Positions 10,099 to 22,059 are shown, counted from the first letter of the stretch. The stretch: 64,000 bases of DNA from Gnetum montanum (GCA_015680685.1 MNCI01016470.1:558950-622949), one strand, 5' to 3'. Numbers and translations: made by a program. Notes: generated from the letters alone by a model not told the origin.

Positions 10099-12870
10099 AT
10101 GGCCCCTAAATGAGGACAACAAGGAGGACCCTCTCAAAGTGCATCCAAACAACCAAGGAGAGGTAGAGGCTAAGCACCTACTGAAGAACCTACATAGCAG
10201 GTGGCACACTCATTCAACATTCATCAAGAACCTTATGTTACTATGCAATCATGGCATACTAAAGGTGGAGACAATAGGGCACCTGAATAGCAACAACATC
10301 TAACATTATCCCTGGAATGTGTTCAAGTAATTCGTGAAAGGTCCATATCAGCAGCTATGATTATGGAACTCAATTTTGGACCTTTAACTGAATTTGCCCC
10401 TAAGGTAATTAGATACCAACTTAAAGGGTATCCACTATGACATGTTCTCTCTGAGAGTGGTGATTGGTACCTGGGGGAGACATATCAATTTTGCAAGAAT
10501 AAGAAAGAAGGCATCGCCATTGATATTATTGGGATTTCTATTGATTTCTATTAGATGCATGCAAAATATGATTAAAAAGGATGTACGACAAGGAGGATAA
10601 AGCATATGGAGATCTCACACTTGGAGAGAGGATCTACTTCAAAATTGGCACATATCACATTTTCGCAACAAAAGGATTAAACAGAATTTCCACTTATGCA
10701 ACTAGAGGAAGTGTCATCTTGATGGGCAAGGTTGATGCCAACCTACCTCATCTATATCTCAGAAATTTTAAGACGATTTGAAGAATATAAGATATGGAAG
10801 TTTGCATTGCCTTTTCCCTGCCCAATTAAGAAGTTGTGTTGACATGCAAGAATTTTTGGGCACACCAATGATATCTCCAAAAAGGCTCAAAATGCCTCAT
10901 TTACTAAATAACGAAATCCACTAGTCCTAAGAAAAAATTCTAGTGAGACACTGGAGCTTGAGCAAGAATAGACGATGGGGCCCACTACACCTAAAACTGT
11001 AGGGTCTAGCCAACTTCTAGATATAAGGCCTAACTAACAATAGAAAGTAGGGCCCAACACACAACCTATAGGCTAGCAAGACCAACCGCCACTGCCACTA
11101 TAGGACTATTGACCATTGATGAGCCATCTTAGGGCCATCGCTAAATCAATTAGTTGGGGAAGTTGTGATGAAGAAAACCTCTTCAGGATCATTGATAATG
11201 TTGTATGATCCATAGTCTCAATTGATTGCACATGGGGTGAGGTGTCCATCCAAATAGGAGGAGGGGAATCACACTAGTCACAACAGATCTTTGGAAATGC
11301 CACATCTTTTCAAGTGCAATTAGAAACTAGTGAAGGTTCCATAGTAGTGGTCATGTAGAACCAAGATGTAGTGGGAGCAGCAAAAGTGGTCAAAAACCAC
11401 ATAAAAGAATCATTTAATGTCTCTATTGTGCCATTAGAATATTTTATAGGAACATGTGATGCTCAAACCTTGGCTGGTCTCTTAATGACTCCTGTAAATC
11501 ATGAGGATGTGCTAGATTAGTTATTGTAGATAAGACAAGTGATGATTTCCTTCTTTGAAATCTCTCAAGATGTCATAGCAACACAATTAGACCTAATTTC
11601 TACAAAAGGAAAGTGGGTCATGATAAAGGTTAGGGCTAAACATGTAGAAGAGGAGTTAAAAAGACTCCAAGAAAAGCTCATCATCCTACAAGCTACACAA
11701 CAGGATTCGTTCTAATTCATCCTTGCAGACCAACTAGAATCCTTTTAGATAGAGTAGCTAACTAAATTGTTGGATGAGAATAAAAAAGTGGTAGAGGAAA
11801 AAGAGAAGGCTGATTGGGATGCTTCCAAGGCATAAGCTTAAACGTATGCACATGTCAAAGCACTCAAGGCCTCACAAGAAGAAAATGAACACCTCATAGC
11901 CAAAAATATCTGGTTGATCACAATAGAAAAATAAAAGAATGTTCTTGAAGAAAATTTTTAGAAATTACAAGAACAATTAATAAGGGTCAACTAGGATATG
12001 AATCACTTGGTGAGAGAGAACATTTCCCTCTCAATGGAGGAGGTACACATGATTTTCCAGAAGATGGCAATTGAAATAAGCACGTGGTAGAATGAGGCCA
12101 AGCGACATGAGAAGCTCAAGAAGCATTTCAGAGATCAGGTGAGGATGTATAAATAGGTGGTTGAAAAAGAAATTCATATGGCCAAAGTCCATATTAACAC
12201 TTTCAATGCTCAAAAAGTTGATTGGCGAGCCATATTGGATACTTATGCCTTAGCCCACCAAGCATAATTGAAAAGCCGAGACCTGTAGATACAAGATCTC
12301 ATGGAGTACATGGAGTTGGCAAACCTGTGGTATGCCAACTTATCCATTTTAATAGCAAGATGCTTGAGAATAGAATTGGAGAAGTAGGTAGAAACCACCT
12401 ATGCTAAATATGAAACAAAATTTGTTGAACACAAGAAGACATTACAACGATTAGAAGTAGAAAATTTTGAATTAGAGGTGGTTAAGACTAGCTACTAGGG
12501 ACAAAATGATGTCATGATGGATTTGACTCAATAGCTCATAGACTACAAAGAATGTAAGGACAAAGCCATAGCCTATGAAGATGAATGATGGTTGTTTGTA
12601 GGTTTGTAGGTCAAGGCCAATAAGATGTTCTTGCAACTGTTGTGCCCATGGGAGGTGCCAACTCCATGAAACATTGGAGCATCAACATGGATGGCATAGG
12701 ATCCCTGGACTAAAGAAGAAAAGATCCAGGCACTTCTTCAGAGACATCCATTTCCAAAGCTTGATGCACAAGATAAGGGGAAGAGACCCATGAGGAGCCA
12801 CCATCTCCAAAAACCATATGAGTTCCAACAAATTTTTTCTTTTATAATTCTATGTTTATGTCCTAATTTT
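10099..12870 (+). pseudogene. Additional ORF (aORF) of element A, coiled-coil protein
   Basis: The start codon at 10,099 (MAPKxGQQGGPSQSASKQPRRGRG) directly follows GTGATTGCAG, a splice-acceptor-like sequence. The basic N-terminus precedes a globular part (about 10,340-10,850: GDWYLGETYQF, LTLGERIYFKIGTYHIF, ISTYATRGSVILM). This is the same pattern as in I, B and C, and it resembles the plant-transposon-protein type of domain found in extra ORFs of plant gypsy elements. Residues from about 11,620 to 12,600 are rich in Glu, Lys, Leu and Gln in a strong coiled-coil pattern. I see no signal peptide or membrane segment, so calling it an envelope protein is not supported. Stops are mainly at expected Gln codons. 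Its function is unknown. Confidence 0.65.
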
Positions 12871-12994
12871 TTTTTGTTCAATCCCACACTATGGCATGAG
12901 TAATTCCTCATTAGCCAATAATCTCATACCTATCCATTGTGTAATCAATTGAACTCATTCTCATTTTTTTGACTTAAGGAAGAATTGTTATTTA

Positions 12995-13006
12995 GTCATG
13001 GGGGTA
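12995..13006 (+). promoter_or_regulatory. Polypurine tract of element A
   Basis: GTCATGGGGGTA sits immediately before the 3' LTR start TGATAAATC. The same ATGGGGGTA (or ATGGGAGTA, ATGGAGGTA) precedes the 3' LTRs of I, B and C. It would prime plus-strand DNA synthesis. Confidence 0.8.
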
Positions 13007-13870
13007 TGATAAATCATGGTTTTTTAGGCCCTGATATCATATCCTTGATATCAGGTACATGATATCGCAGCCTGGATAACGATCTCGAATAAACAATATC
13101 ATGAGTCTTGTGTAGGCCTATAAATACAACATTTAGGTGCATAGAAAAGGGAGGAGTTGGTAAGTCTTAGGGTAGATTCTTTTTGTCAGTTTTCAGTTAA
13201 TTTCAATTCTTTCCCCAGTGCATGCCTACAATGTGATGACTGTAATTGTATGGAACCTTTATTCGAGTGTGACGTACTTGGACACACACACAATCGGCAA
13301 TAAAGATTGAGATTACTCCATCATTGCAGCATTTACTTAGCTTTTAATTACTTTAATTGTTAATTATTTATTTTTGTCTTTTTAGTTCATATTTCCTTTA
13401 TTGTCATTTACACTTCCTATTGATTAATGCAGAACGAGTACGACCTAATCACAAATATTTAAGTGTGACTACTTGATAACCCAATAGCATATCTAGGAGT
13501 GCTCAAGTAATGTGCGCTTGGTAATCCCAAAAGTAGTACATGAGTTCCAAGATGTATTTAGATGATTAAGGATGGATGTTCATCACACTTAGCATAGCAT
13601 AGATTTCATTTTCCATTATCCATTAGCTTAACTAAGATTATTCCCCATTGTCTTTATGAGTAGCATTAGTTTAGGATCCAATAATTCACATCACTCTAGA
13701 CTAAATCATATGTTACAAAGAAAATACTAGTCCAAGTGGGAAGATAGTGAATTGTGATCAATGTGTAACTATCTAGATACCACAACTAGTCCATTTGCAG
13801 AGTTTGACAGGATCGTGCGTACACGCTCGTATACGTATGGTTGAGTGTAGGGGTACTTTACCACTCATCA
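13007..13870 (+). repeat. 3' LTR of element A
   Basis: It is 864 bp, starts TGATAAATCATGG and ends CCACTCATCA. Its U3 start holds GATATC palindromes and a CCTATAAATACAAC box. The target duplication TATGG follows at 13,871. Confidence 0.9.
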
Positions 13871-13875
13871 TATGG

Positions 13876-14640
13876 CATAGGGAGATTGTAGTTGCAGTGG
13901 AGCTCTTGCATTTTTTCCAATTGAAAGTTAGAATTTTTTCCCCAAGTGCCCATAGTAGGAGTCATTGAGTGTACAAATCTTTATTTGAGCATTGTTGTAC
14001 CTGAGCACGACAGTGTGTGCAGCAATAAAGATGAGCTTTTTGATAAACCTTGTACCACTCTGGATAGATTAGCTATTTCATTTATGCATTTAATGTTTTA
14101 TGTTATTTATTAAATTTTTTCAATTAGTTATTAATTATTTATTAGTTATTATGTTAATGAAGAAATTAAGCCAAATGGATTACACATAAGTATGACTACT
14201 TCGAGCGTAACACATATTCACTTGGTAATCCTAGCAATGTTATCGCTTGGTACACCCAGTAGCATAGCGCTTGGTTACCCAACAGTGGATACATGGGTTG
14301 GTTACCCAGTAGAAAGTGGGATCAGATGCTTATCTTAGGATTAGTTAAATGATATTTAATTAATTAATTTAGATTAGTTAATCAAATTCCTTTAATCTAC
14401 ATTTTGAGCACCAAACTATAAAACATAAAATGATAAAAATTAGATGCCTAAATTTATACTTAACCATACCAACGAATGTCACAAGTATAATTGGGAAGAC
14501 AACAATTGACCTTAAGGCTAGATTTACTTCCTAAAGGACTAGTGCACTAGGAATGATAAAGTTCATGGGATTCAACCAGATCATGCATGAACATTTTATA
14601 ATTCATATGCTTGGGTGGAGTGGTACCTCACTGCTCATCA
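13876..14640 (+). repeat. 5' LTR of element B, second part
   Basis: The LTR of B resumes after the target duplication of A with CATAGGGAGATTG, matching 29,169 onward in the 3' LTR. It ends CACTGCTCATCA at 14,640. It retains an internal block of about 100 bp (ACCTTAAGG to ATTCATATG) that the 3' LTR lacks. Confidence 0.88.
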
Positions 14641-14641
14641 T

Positions 14642-14793
14642 TGGTGTTATTACTGAGGACTTTATTTATGGAATGTGCACAATTTAGATCTAAGTGAATT
14701 AAATTATATCATTGTACAAACCTAAAGGTCAATATCATTTCCACTATACATAGAATTATAAAAGCACATTGAGAATTTCATTTTTTTTTTAAA
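14642..14793 (+). promoter_or_regulatory. Primer binding site and leader of element B
   Basis: TGGTGTTATTACTGAGGAC (14,642-14,660) is a decayed tRNA-Asp-like primer site. The rest is an AT-rich leader with no frame, ending in a T/A run before the gag start. Confidence 0.6.
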
Positions 14794-16221
14794 ATGTTTT
14801 CTTCTTCTTGCAAGCACGAAGATACCAAACCATCAGTCCCACAAGAATGCAAGGTGGTATACACTCATCTAGATAAGTTTGTGCTGAGCTTCACCTTCTT
14901 CCTACATTAGGATGAATAGCTATGATGGCGTGATCTAGAGGGAAATGTTGTCTTGCCCCCCAATCAATCTATGCCTAGGATGCTATTTGTTGACGACCGT
15001 TTGGGACGCGACCGCCAACGAGTGTCCTCGAACAGGATTTAGGTGCTTGCTGGTCTCTGGCAACACCAAGGCCCAGATACCTCCAAATAAACTCAGTTGT
15101 TAATGTGAGTATGTGTGTGTGCTGTTGCGGCATGCGGTTGTGAGAAATGTGACAATTTCGTTGTGTGTGAACTACAAATGACTTACTTTAAAGAGATTCA
15201 GCCAACTTTGCCAAGTACTGTGAGTTATTGAAAGTTTCCTATTTTGTTCAACTACCTAGTCTACGCGGTCCTTATAATACCTGCTTGTAACAAGTAAAAT
15301 TTTGTAAAAACATTTGAGCACAACTCCGCAAATCTACTCCTAATTTTCCCCAGAGAAAGAGGTAGTTCCACAAGAAAACTAGAAATAGAGCAAGATTCAA
15401 TGGAAATAGACAAAAAAGAAAAGAAAGCAGATTTGTGTGGACCTCAAATATTTAAACAAGGTAAAATGACACAAGTAAACACTTCACAATAAAGCTATTC
15501 CAAATTCAATATCTATGAATTGTTCAAACCTCCAAGGCTCAACCAAGCAATATCTTCAAGACAATCCTACTGTGCTACCAAAAATCGCTGCATAAACTAC
15601 CACGTACGAGACTCCACTTTGACTAGACAATAGATGCCAACGATTGCATTCAAACAGAACCTTTAAAAGACTTGACAATTTTTGATTGAAATAACACAGA
15701 AAATCACTTTAAAGATAAAGAAGCTATTCTGGTCCCATCAAAATACCAAAGATTTTCTGAACCCTCGGGGCTACTAAATTGTTCCACGGCGTGACTACAA
15801 ACAGAGGCTCTGTTCCAACAACCCAATAGCAGTTCCCAAACGTTGCACAATAATGAAATTTACTACTAAAATGCTCTTAAGGCTTTTAAACACAAGCGCT
15901 TCTATGGCAAAATTTTAATAGAAATTTCTATCGGGCAACAAGAACAATAAGAGCAATCTAAAAATCCCAAAATTACTTGCCAAGGATGATACTATCTAAA
16001 CCACTAACTAAGCAATTTAAACAAAACAAAAAATGAAATGCATAACTCACAGGACCATGACAAAGAGGCTGAAATCTTTATTCTAGCAAGCCATCTTCCA
16101 AGAAATCTTCTTTACAAATCTTCCAAGTGTGATGTGTGAAGTTCCTTGTTGTTCCTCTTTTTGTTCCCCTTTCATGCTCCCCCCCCCCCCTTCTTCCTTT
16201 TTTAGGGTTCAAAGGTAGGTA

Positions 16222-16630
16222 GGGAAGTTACAAATTTAAAAATATCTCACCTAACTTCTCTCCCAAGTCACTTAGCCAACCAATTAGAAAATTACTTACC
16301 CAACAAGTTAGGTAAGTTACAACAATTTTGGGTGGTTTTTAGCCACAAAAAGAGATGAGGAAGTTGACAAGTGGCCTTGGTCATTAAAGTACAATCTAAA
16401 CAAAATACATAAGGATACAAGCTATAGTACTCCATACATATTTATCCCTTTGATTTTATTTCTTCCAAATGAGATGTCAAGTCTTCTGAATGATGTATAA
16501 GGAAGTTGCAGTTTTCAAATATCCAAAAATGTCTTCAATAACATCTCTCCTAACTTTCCTCTCAAGTAACCTGACTAACCAATTAGAAGATTACTTTCCC
16601 AACAAGCTAGGAGAAAGTTACATAGTTATG
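16222..16630 (+). repeat. Diverged direct duplication inside J
   Basis: The block at about 16,225-16,321 (GGAAGTTACAAATTT to GGTAAGTTAC) and the block at about 16,500-16,621 (GGAAGTTGCAGTTTTC to GAGAAAGTTAC) share CCAACCAATTAGAAAATTACT-like and CCCAACAAGYTAGG phrases. They lie about 280 bp apart. Confidence 0.6.
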
Positions 16631-16840
16631 AAGAGAAAATCTGCAACTGACAAGTGTTTACATCATACATGATACAAGAATTTGGCCTTTGCATATAATT
16701 TAAATACCTAGGTAAGTATCCAGCATTTCAATAATTATTTTTGCGGCTATGTTTCATTTGTTAGAAATATAATTATTTGTAAAATTAACTTTATGAAACA
16801 GTAAATACGCTATCTTTGGGGGAGGGTAAATATTTTTCAA

Positions 16841-17394
16841 GTGTTAATGTTTTCCAACGTGGTTAATCGCATTACTTTGCTTCCTCTGTGCGTGCTCCTT
16901 CCTTCCGCGATTTGCATTGCTTCCTCCTCCGGACTGCTCCGTCCGTTATTTTCCCTGCCACCGCTCTGCGTCGGATTGGCCCAAGGTCACGATTGCCGCT
17001 GTCGGTTTGTGGCTGACGTCGCCGAAACCCTGCTGCTGCTTTGCTACCACCATCCCCGCGTCTCCCGCGTCTACCATGGCTGTGTCATCTATTGAACCCC
17101 AAAACACGATTGTAGTTTGAACAGCTTTTTCACAGAGCTCGGCATCAGTTACTCATATCAATGGTGCAATAACTTGAATTTGAGAACCCCCTGCAATGGT
17201 GTCTTGCCCCTATTCGTGGGCAGCGTCCAAGTTCGGCACATCCGTATTTTATTTGGTAGTTTTTTGCTGGTAACTGTTCCGGATTGCAGGCATAGGCGTG
17301 GGTGTAGCAACCGACTGCGTTCTGACCCTGTTTCATTCATCCGCTGTACTCTTTGGCCAGGAGATTAAGTTCATTGCAGAAACAGAATAAAGAA
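16841..17394 (+). other. GC- and CpG-rich, gene-like segment inside J
   Basis: This is the only GC-rich stretch of the window. It has open frames of 84 and 83 codons, a possible start in a good context (CTACCATGGCT at 17,074; MAVSSIEPQNTIVV then stop), and a likely splice acceptor CCGGATTGCAG ending near 17,289. The possible exon after it reads GVGVATDCVLTLFHSS and AVLFGQEIKFIAETE to a TAA at about 17,388-17,390. I do not recognise the protein. It may be a captured host fragment, or a promoter island of J with chance frames. Confidence 0.35.
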
Positions 17395-20149
17395 ACCCTT
17401 CGCGGAAAGTGTTTGACAAAATTTTAAGTGGAATATGAAGGGATTTCTGGCATTTTCTTGGCAACATTTTAGCAGCAAGCATCACTGCGTTTTTATTGCC
17501 ATTGATACTACATTTTTTCTCTTGGTGTTTAATCCTGTTTCTGACAGTATTCAGTAACTGTTTCTTCTCAACACAGAGTTCATTTCCTCTGTTCTTTGGA
17601 TTTCATAATTTAGAAAACTTTCATCATTCTTGAAAACTCTTGGTTTACCAAAAGAACCACATCATTTTTGAATATTATTTATCCTTGATATATTTGTGGT
17701 CAAGCCCTGTATATTCCTTGTCTGCCACCGTTACTGAGCCAATCTAAGTTTGTAATGTGCTGAAATATCACATTCTTTGCCCAATGTAAGGTAAAAATCA
17801 AATATGTGTTTATCATCATAAAACTCATCCGAATCTTAAACACCTATTTCATTTTTATTCTTCTTAAGCAAACTGAAACTCTTGCTCCATGTAGTGGTTG
17901 AAAATGTGCCAACACTATTCAAAATCCTTAAGAAGTTAGGCATAGTAGATCTTCACAAAGAATACATTATGGATGGATATGAGACTTGAAACTACTATCC
18001 CACTGAAACATAATGCAAATGAGATCAACATTAGAAAATTATATGAGGCAATAAAGGGGAAACATTGCACCAATCCCTTGTTCTTACTACATCAAGATGA
18101 CAATGAGGATTTTCCCTTGGAAGGTTCTCAACATGAAGATTCTCCATCCCCTATTATAGATGGCAAGGGTGTGAACTTGACCTTGCGATCCACTATTCAT
18201 AAATTGTGTTCAAGAAAGAGTGATAGCCAAGGTAGTGACTCAAGAAAGCATCACAATAGGAAGAGATCTAAGGATGGTAATCGTAATAAGCATAAGAGTG
18301 ATGATAGGCACTGTAGTAGTGGTGGTGGTGCACCTTCATCTTCATCCTCTTCATCTAACAGTTCTCATGGAAGCCACAGTTGAAATAACCATGATGGAGG
18401 TGATCAGTGAAACAACAATGACTGTGAAGGCTACCAAAATCGAAGGGGTGGCCAAAACCATCATCGATGATCATAGTGATGATGATGAACCTCTAGTGGC
18501 AACTTGAAGTATGCCCAACATTGTAGAGGTAGTGAAAGTCCCAACTAGGCATATGAAGGATAGTTGGATCAAGCACTTGGACATGAACAATATTCCAAGA
18601 TTTGAAGGGGGATATAACTCTAATCTACAAACACATATACAAGCTTTTCAAGATGCCTATGCCTTATAGAACATAGAGAACAAGTGGTAGAAACTCAATC
18701 TTTACCCAAGGACAGTCATTAAGGAAGTTAAAAGTTAGTATTGGTCTTTGGAACTGGAACCTAACTGAAGATGGAGTACCATGTTAAAGCTATTTAATGA
18801 CAAATATGAGATGTACTATAGAGTATATAATATGAGAAGGCAAATCCAAAGCTAAAAACAAGGAGTACATGAACCCTTGAATGCCACCATGGACTACTCC
18901 TATTCACTCTTACATTAATACCCTAGCCATGGTTATTCTCATAGGAAACAACTTTGCCACATCATAGATGGGCTCATAGTAGAAACAAGAAGAGTCCTTG
19001 GGATGTATGCCCAAGGAAGGTTGTCTAAAATGAGAGCTCATCAAATCCAAAGGCTAATTGAGTAGGTAGAAAAAGAAGAAGGTTAGCTGTGAAAAAGGAA
19101 AAGTGTTAAAGAGTATAATAGGAACCCATCCATTAGAAAATGAGAGGTCTGATTTTGTGATGAGGAGTCACCACTTGATGAAGTCGTGAAAAAACATCTT
19201 ACCTATCCAGAAATATATTTTTGATATTTTAGCCAAGGTTGATAAGTTATGGAACTCTTTAGAAGAGAAATTTCAAACTATGAAGATTGCTGAAGAATTC
19301 AAAGAGAAAATTAGTGATCATAACTACAAGAGGTGAAAAGAAGCTGAACATCCCTACGAAAGAGGTAAGGGCAAAGTTGCTGCAGTAGAAGATGTTGTGG
19401 AGTGTAATTTTGATGATGAAACTAAATATGACATCTATCAATATGAACATCCAAAGGGATGTTACCCTATAGTGTCACACTTAGAAGATTCTGGAGTGTA
19501 CACATTGAAACCTTACCTAGCATGTAGGCAATCTCCAAGACGATTGCCTTACCCTCAAGGCAGTCCAAGGCAGTTCCACCAATAGTAATAAGCCTACTAT
19601 CCAAGTGAAACTCCTCTACAAACTTATGACCAATACCAATAGTGGTACCAACCATAATAATGGGGAATGCCATCACCGAGGCAATAGTACCTTTATAGGT
19701 AACTAGATCCATATGAGTACTATGTTTAATAGCCCATATCCCCTAGAAGTTTAGTAAGTCATGCATCATTCTAGCATCACTATTACCCTCCAAAGTACCA
19801 TTGAACACATTCATCATCTACTCAAGGGGAAAACCCATATCCATATCCATATCAACCTCTACATCCCTCTACATATACACCTTCACCTTCAATCCAATTA
19901 CCTCTTCCTCCATCTATGTAGGGTGAGATTCCTCCATAGATATAACAATGAAATGCTACAAGGGTTGTACACTCACAACTAGTTTTTTAGCCAAGTGGTT
20001 TGGACAATCAATCAAGGAAATGATCTTTTCCCAGCCTAGTAGTCCTCTCTAGCCCTAACAACCTACTCTCACTAATCATTGTACATCTCCATCACTCTCA
20101 TCCTCTACATCAAATACCTTCGAGTGCCCTTCAAAATAGGTGTCACCAA

Positions 20150-20670
20150 GGATCCGCATTATAATGCTAACTCATGCTATTTTTGACTAGATCAAGGCTG
20201 GAAATCTTCCTACAAAAAGATCTAACCCAGGAAGTCCACTCATCTATCTACAAATTACTAGATAAGAGCCATGCAAAGCTCTTCATGAATCTGGTTTTGG
20301 AGTTAACCTCATCTCCCATGACATGTAAAAGGCCTAGAACCTAGCACCTCTTAAGAAGAGCAACATCCATTTAGAATTAGCAGATTAATCAATTACTATC
20401 CCTTTGGAATTAGTAGAGGACATTGTGATCAGAGTTTTTGGATGATCCTATCCTACTAATTCATTTGTAATCAAGGTGCACGACTATAAAAATGACTTCT
20501 CCATCATCATGGGAAGGGCTTGGTTAAGTACGGTTGACGCACGAATGGGTATAAGGGACCTATCTCTCAAAATATCTAAGGAAAATGAGCTAGGAAATAC
20601 TGAGAAGAAGTGTATTCCATGCATTACGTACAACAAAAATGGGTGTAATTATGTGCAAAATATTTGATCA
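20150..20670 (+). pseudogene. Aspartic protease domain of element B pol
   Basis: This domain would mature Gag-Pol. The frame reads SPLIYLQITR, then ALHESGFGVNLI (normally a D-S/T-G motif, here ESG), then HLELAD and later IIMGRAWLSTVDARMGIRDLS. The last is the family's flap-to-C-terminal block (IILGRPFLATARA type). The open part is 20,476-20,667. The catalytic Asp codon is changed to Glu and stops are present. It precedes the RT domain as expected. Confidence 0.7.
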
Positions 20671-20799
20671 ATCAAAAGCACATACATTAAGGTGTGTAAT
20701 TAATGTGCACAAGAAACTAATATTCAATGGTGTTTGTAGCAGCCACAAAGCAGGAGGGCACTCAATGTTTGATGGCTGATTGATATAGCAACATAATAT

Positions 20800-21960
20800 G
20801 CATGGAGCCAACTGAGAGCTTAACTTGTGCATATGTTGAAGGCATGCACAAAATTGAGCAAGTTAATTTCCAACTCTCTAATAAAGATGAGGATAGCTAT
20901 TAAGGAGAGTTGAAAATCCTTGATCACTTCAAGCAAGAGCCCTTAGAACTAAAAAATTTATCGATCAGTATGGAGTATGCATTCTTAAAGAATGGTAAAT
21001 TAGTCATCATTAATGCCAAAATTAATCTTGAGAAAAATTAAAAGTTGTTGAAAGTGATGAATAAATGGTCAACAGCCTTTGCTTGGTCATATCCAAAGCT
21101 AACAAGAATCGATCCAAGGATATGCTAGCATTGTATCTACACTAACCTAGCCATGAATCCTAGAAGGTAGCAGCAGAGGTGGCTAAATCCCAATTTAAGC
21201 AAATTTTCAAGGAGGAGATAGAGTAAATCCTTAATGAAAGGTTCATCTATCTAATTGTGGATAGTGAGTGGGTTAGCCGACTCGTAATTATGCCGAAGAA
21301 GGGAGGCAAATGACAAGTTTGCATTGACTTTAGGCTATTAAATATGGCAATGTTTAAAGATCATTTTCCTTTGTCATTTATGGATCAAGTGTTAGACATA
21401 ATATTTGGACATTGTTATTATATCTTTTTAGATGATTATAGTGGCTATAAAAAAATCCATATTGCACCCAAAGATCAAGCCAAGAGAACATTCATGAGTC
21501 CCTAGGGGACTTTTGCATATTGTAAGATGCCATTCAATCTGTGCAATGCCCTTGAAACATTTCAATGTTTAGTCCTTAGTATCTTTTAATAATAAATTGG
21601 TAGTGGTGTTGAAGTCTTCATGGATGAATTTTCCACCTATGAAGCTACATTTGAGTAAGCCTTGGACTGACTTGAACAAGTGTTAAAAAGATGTGTTGAG
21701 ACAAACCTATGGCTCAACTAGCAAAAGAGCCATCTCATTGTCCAAGAAGACATTGTGCTAGGGCAAAAAAGTTTAGAAAAGGGGATTGAGGTAGATCCAA
21801 AAAAGATAATGGTTATCCAAGGAATAACACATCAACTAGAGACCATTAAAGATATTCGGTCATTCCTTGAACACATTGCCTACTACCAATGATTTATTGA
21901 GAATTTCTCTAAGATTGCAAAGCAGTTGGTAGAACTTACAAAGAAAGATGCACCTTTCAT
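20800..21960 (+). pseudogene. Reverse transcriptase domain of element B
   Basis: This domain would copy element RNA into DNA. Recognisable blocks run in order. They are FIYLIVDSEWVSRLVIMPKKGG (first 20 or so residues at about 21,240-21,305), FPLSFMDQVLD, DDYSGYKKIHIAPKDQAK, FAYCKMPFNLCNA at about 21,515-21,555, and EVFMDEFSTYEATFE at about 21,610. The YxDD-type active site is FMDE here, so the second Asp is lost. GIEVDPKKI, a TIKDIRSFLEHIAYY block and IENFSKIAKQL follow. The blocks fit Athila-type RT. Stops are numerous. Confidence 0.82.
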
Positions 21961-22059
21961 TTGGAACAAGGAATGTGGACATGCATTTCAATAATTAAAG
22001 GATAAACTCATAGAAACACTAATTCTATGAGCACTAGACTAGTCTAGATCTTTCCACAT

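Larger units (their letters stand above)
4813..13870 (+). mobile_element. Element A: full-length Athila-like element with gag and aORF but no pol
   Basis: Two 864-bp LTRs bound this 9,058-bp element and the 5-bp target duplication TATGG is exact (4,808-4,812 and 13,871-13,875). Inside are a tRNA-Asp-like primer site, a degenerate gag, a long spacer, the additional ORF and a polypurine tract. I see no protease, RT, RNase H or integrase remnant between gag and the spacer. It is inserted in the 5' LTR of element B, so it is younger than B. Its LTRs look roughly 85-90 % identical by eye, so it is still old. Such an element would depend on pol supplied by a relative. Confidence 0.88.
14988..17914. 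mobile_element. Insertion J: 2.9-kb unclassified element in gag of B
   Basis: Comparison with C shows that gag is continuous without this block. It starts TGTTGACGACC, ends GTGCCAACA, and is bordered by exact CTATT duplications (14,983-14,987 and 17,915-17,919). A 5-bp duplication and TG...CA ends suit LTR retrotransposon integration. I do not see two matching LTRs, so it may be one very long solo LTR or a non-autonomous element. Base use differs sharply from its surroundings: CpG is frequent, especially at 14,990-15,290 and 16,850-17,400. There is a C11 run at about 16,178-16,188. No transposase or pol motif was recognised. Confidence 0.75.
14794..20145 (+). pseudogene. gag of element B, split by insertion J
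   Basis: The start codon at 14,794 opens MFSSSCKHEDTKPSVPQEC, and the frame is interrupted at 14,988 by J. It resumes at 17,915, where it matches C near 30,492. A Ser-, Asp- and Arg-rich segment follows (18,190-18,500: RKHHNRKRSKDGNRNKH, a Ser run, and DDHSDDDEPL). The capsid-like domain is at about 18,540-19,080 (RHMKDSWIKHLDMNNIPRF, QAFQDAY, HEPLNATMDYSYSLL, IIDGL). The tail (19,540-20,120) is rich in Pro, Tyr and Gln codons, many now TAG or TAA. No clear zinc knuckle is visible. It is a coat-protein gene of the element, now dead. Confidence 0.72.

Noticed and set aside
16841-17095. Plus-strand frames of 84 and 67 codons as a host gene start
   Set aside because: They overlap in different frames and match no protein I know. 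Kept only as a possible captured fragment.
14988-17914. J as a hAT, Mutator or CACTA DNA transposon
   Set aside because: The target duplication is 5 bp, not 8, 9 or 3. Terminal inverted likeness is only about 5-7 bp and no CACTA end is present.
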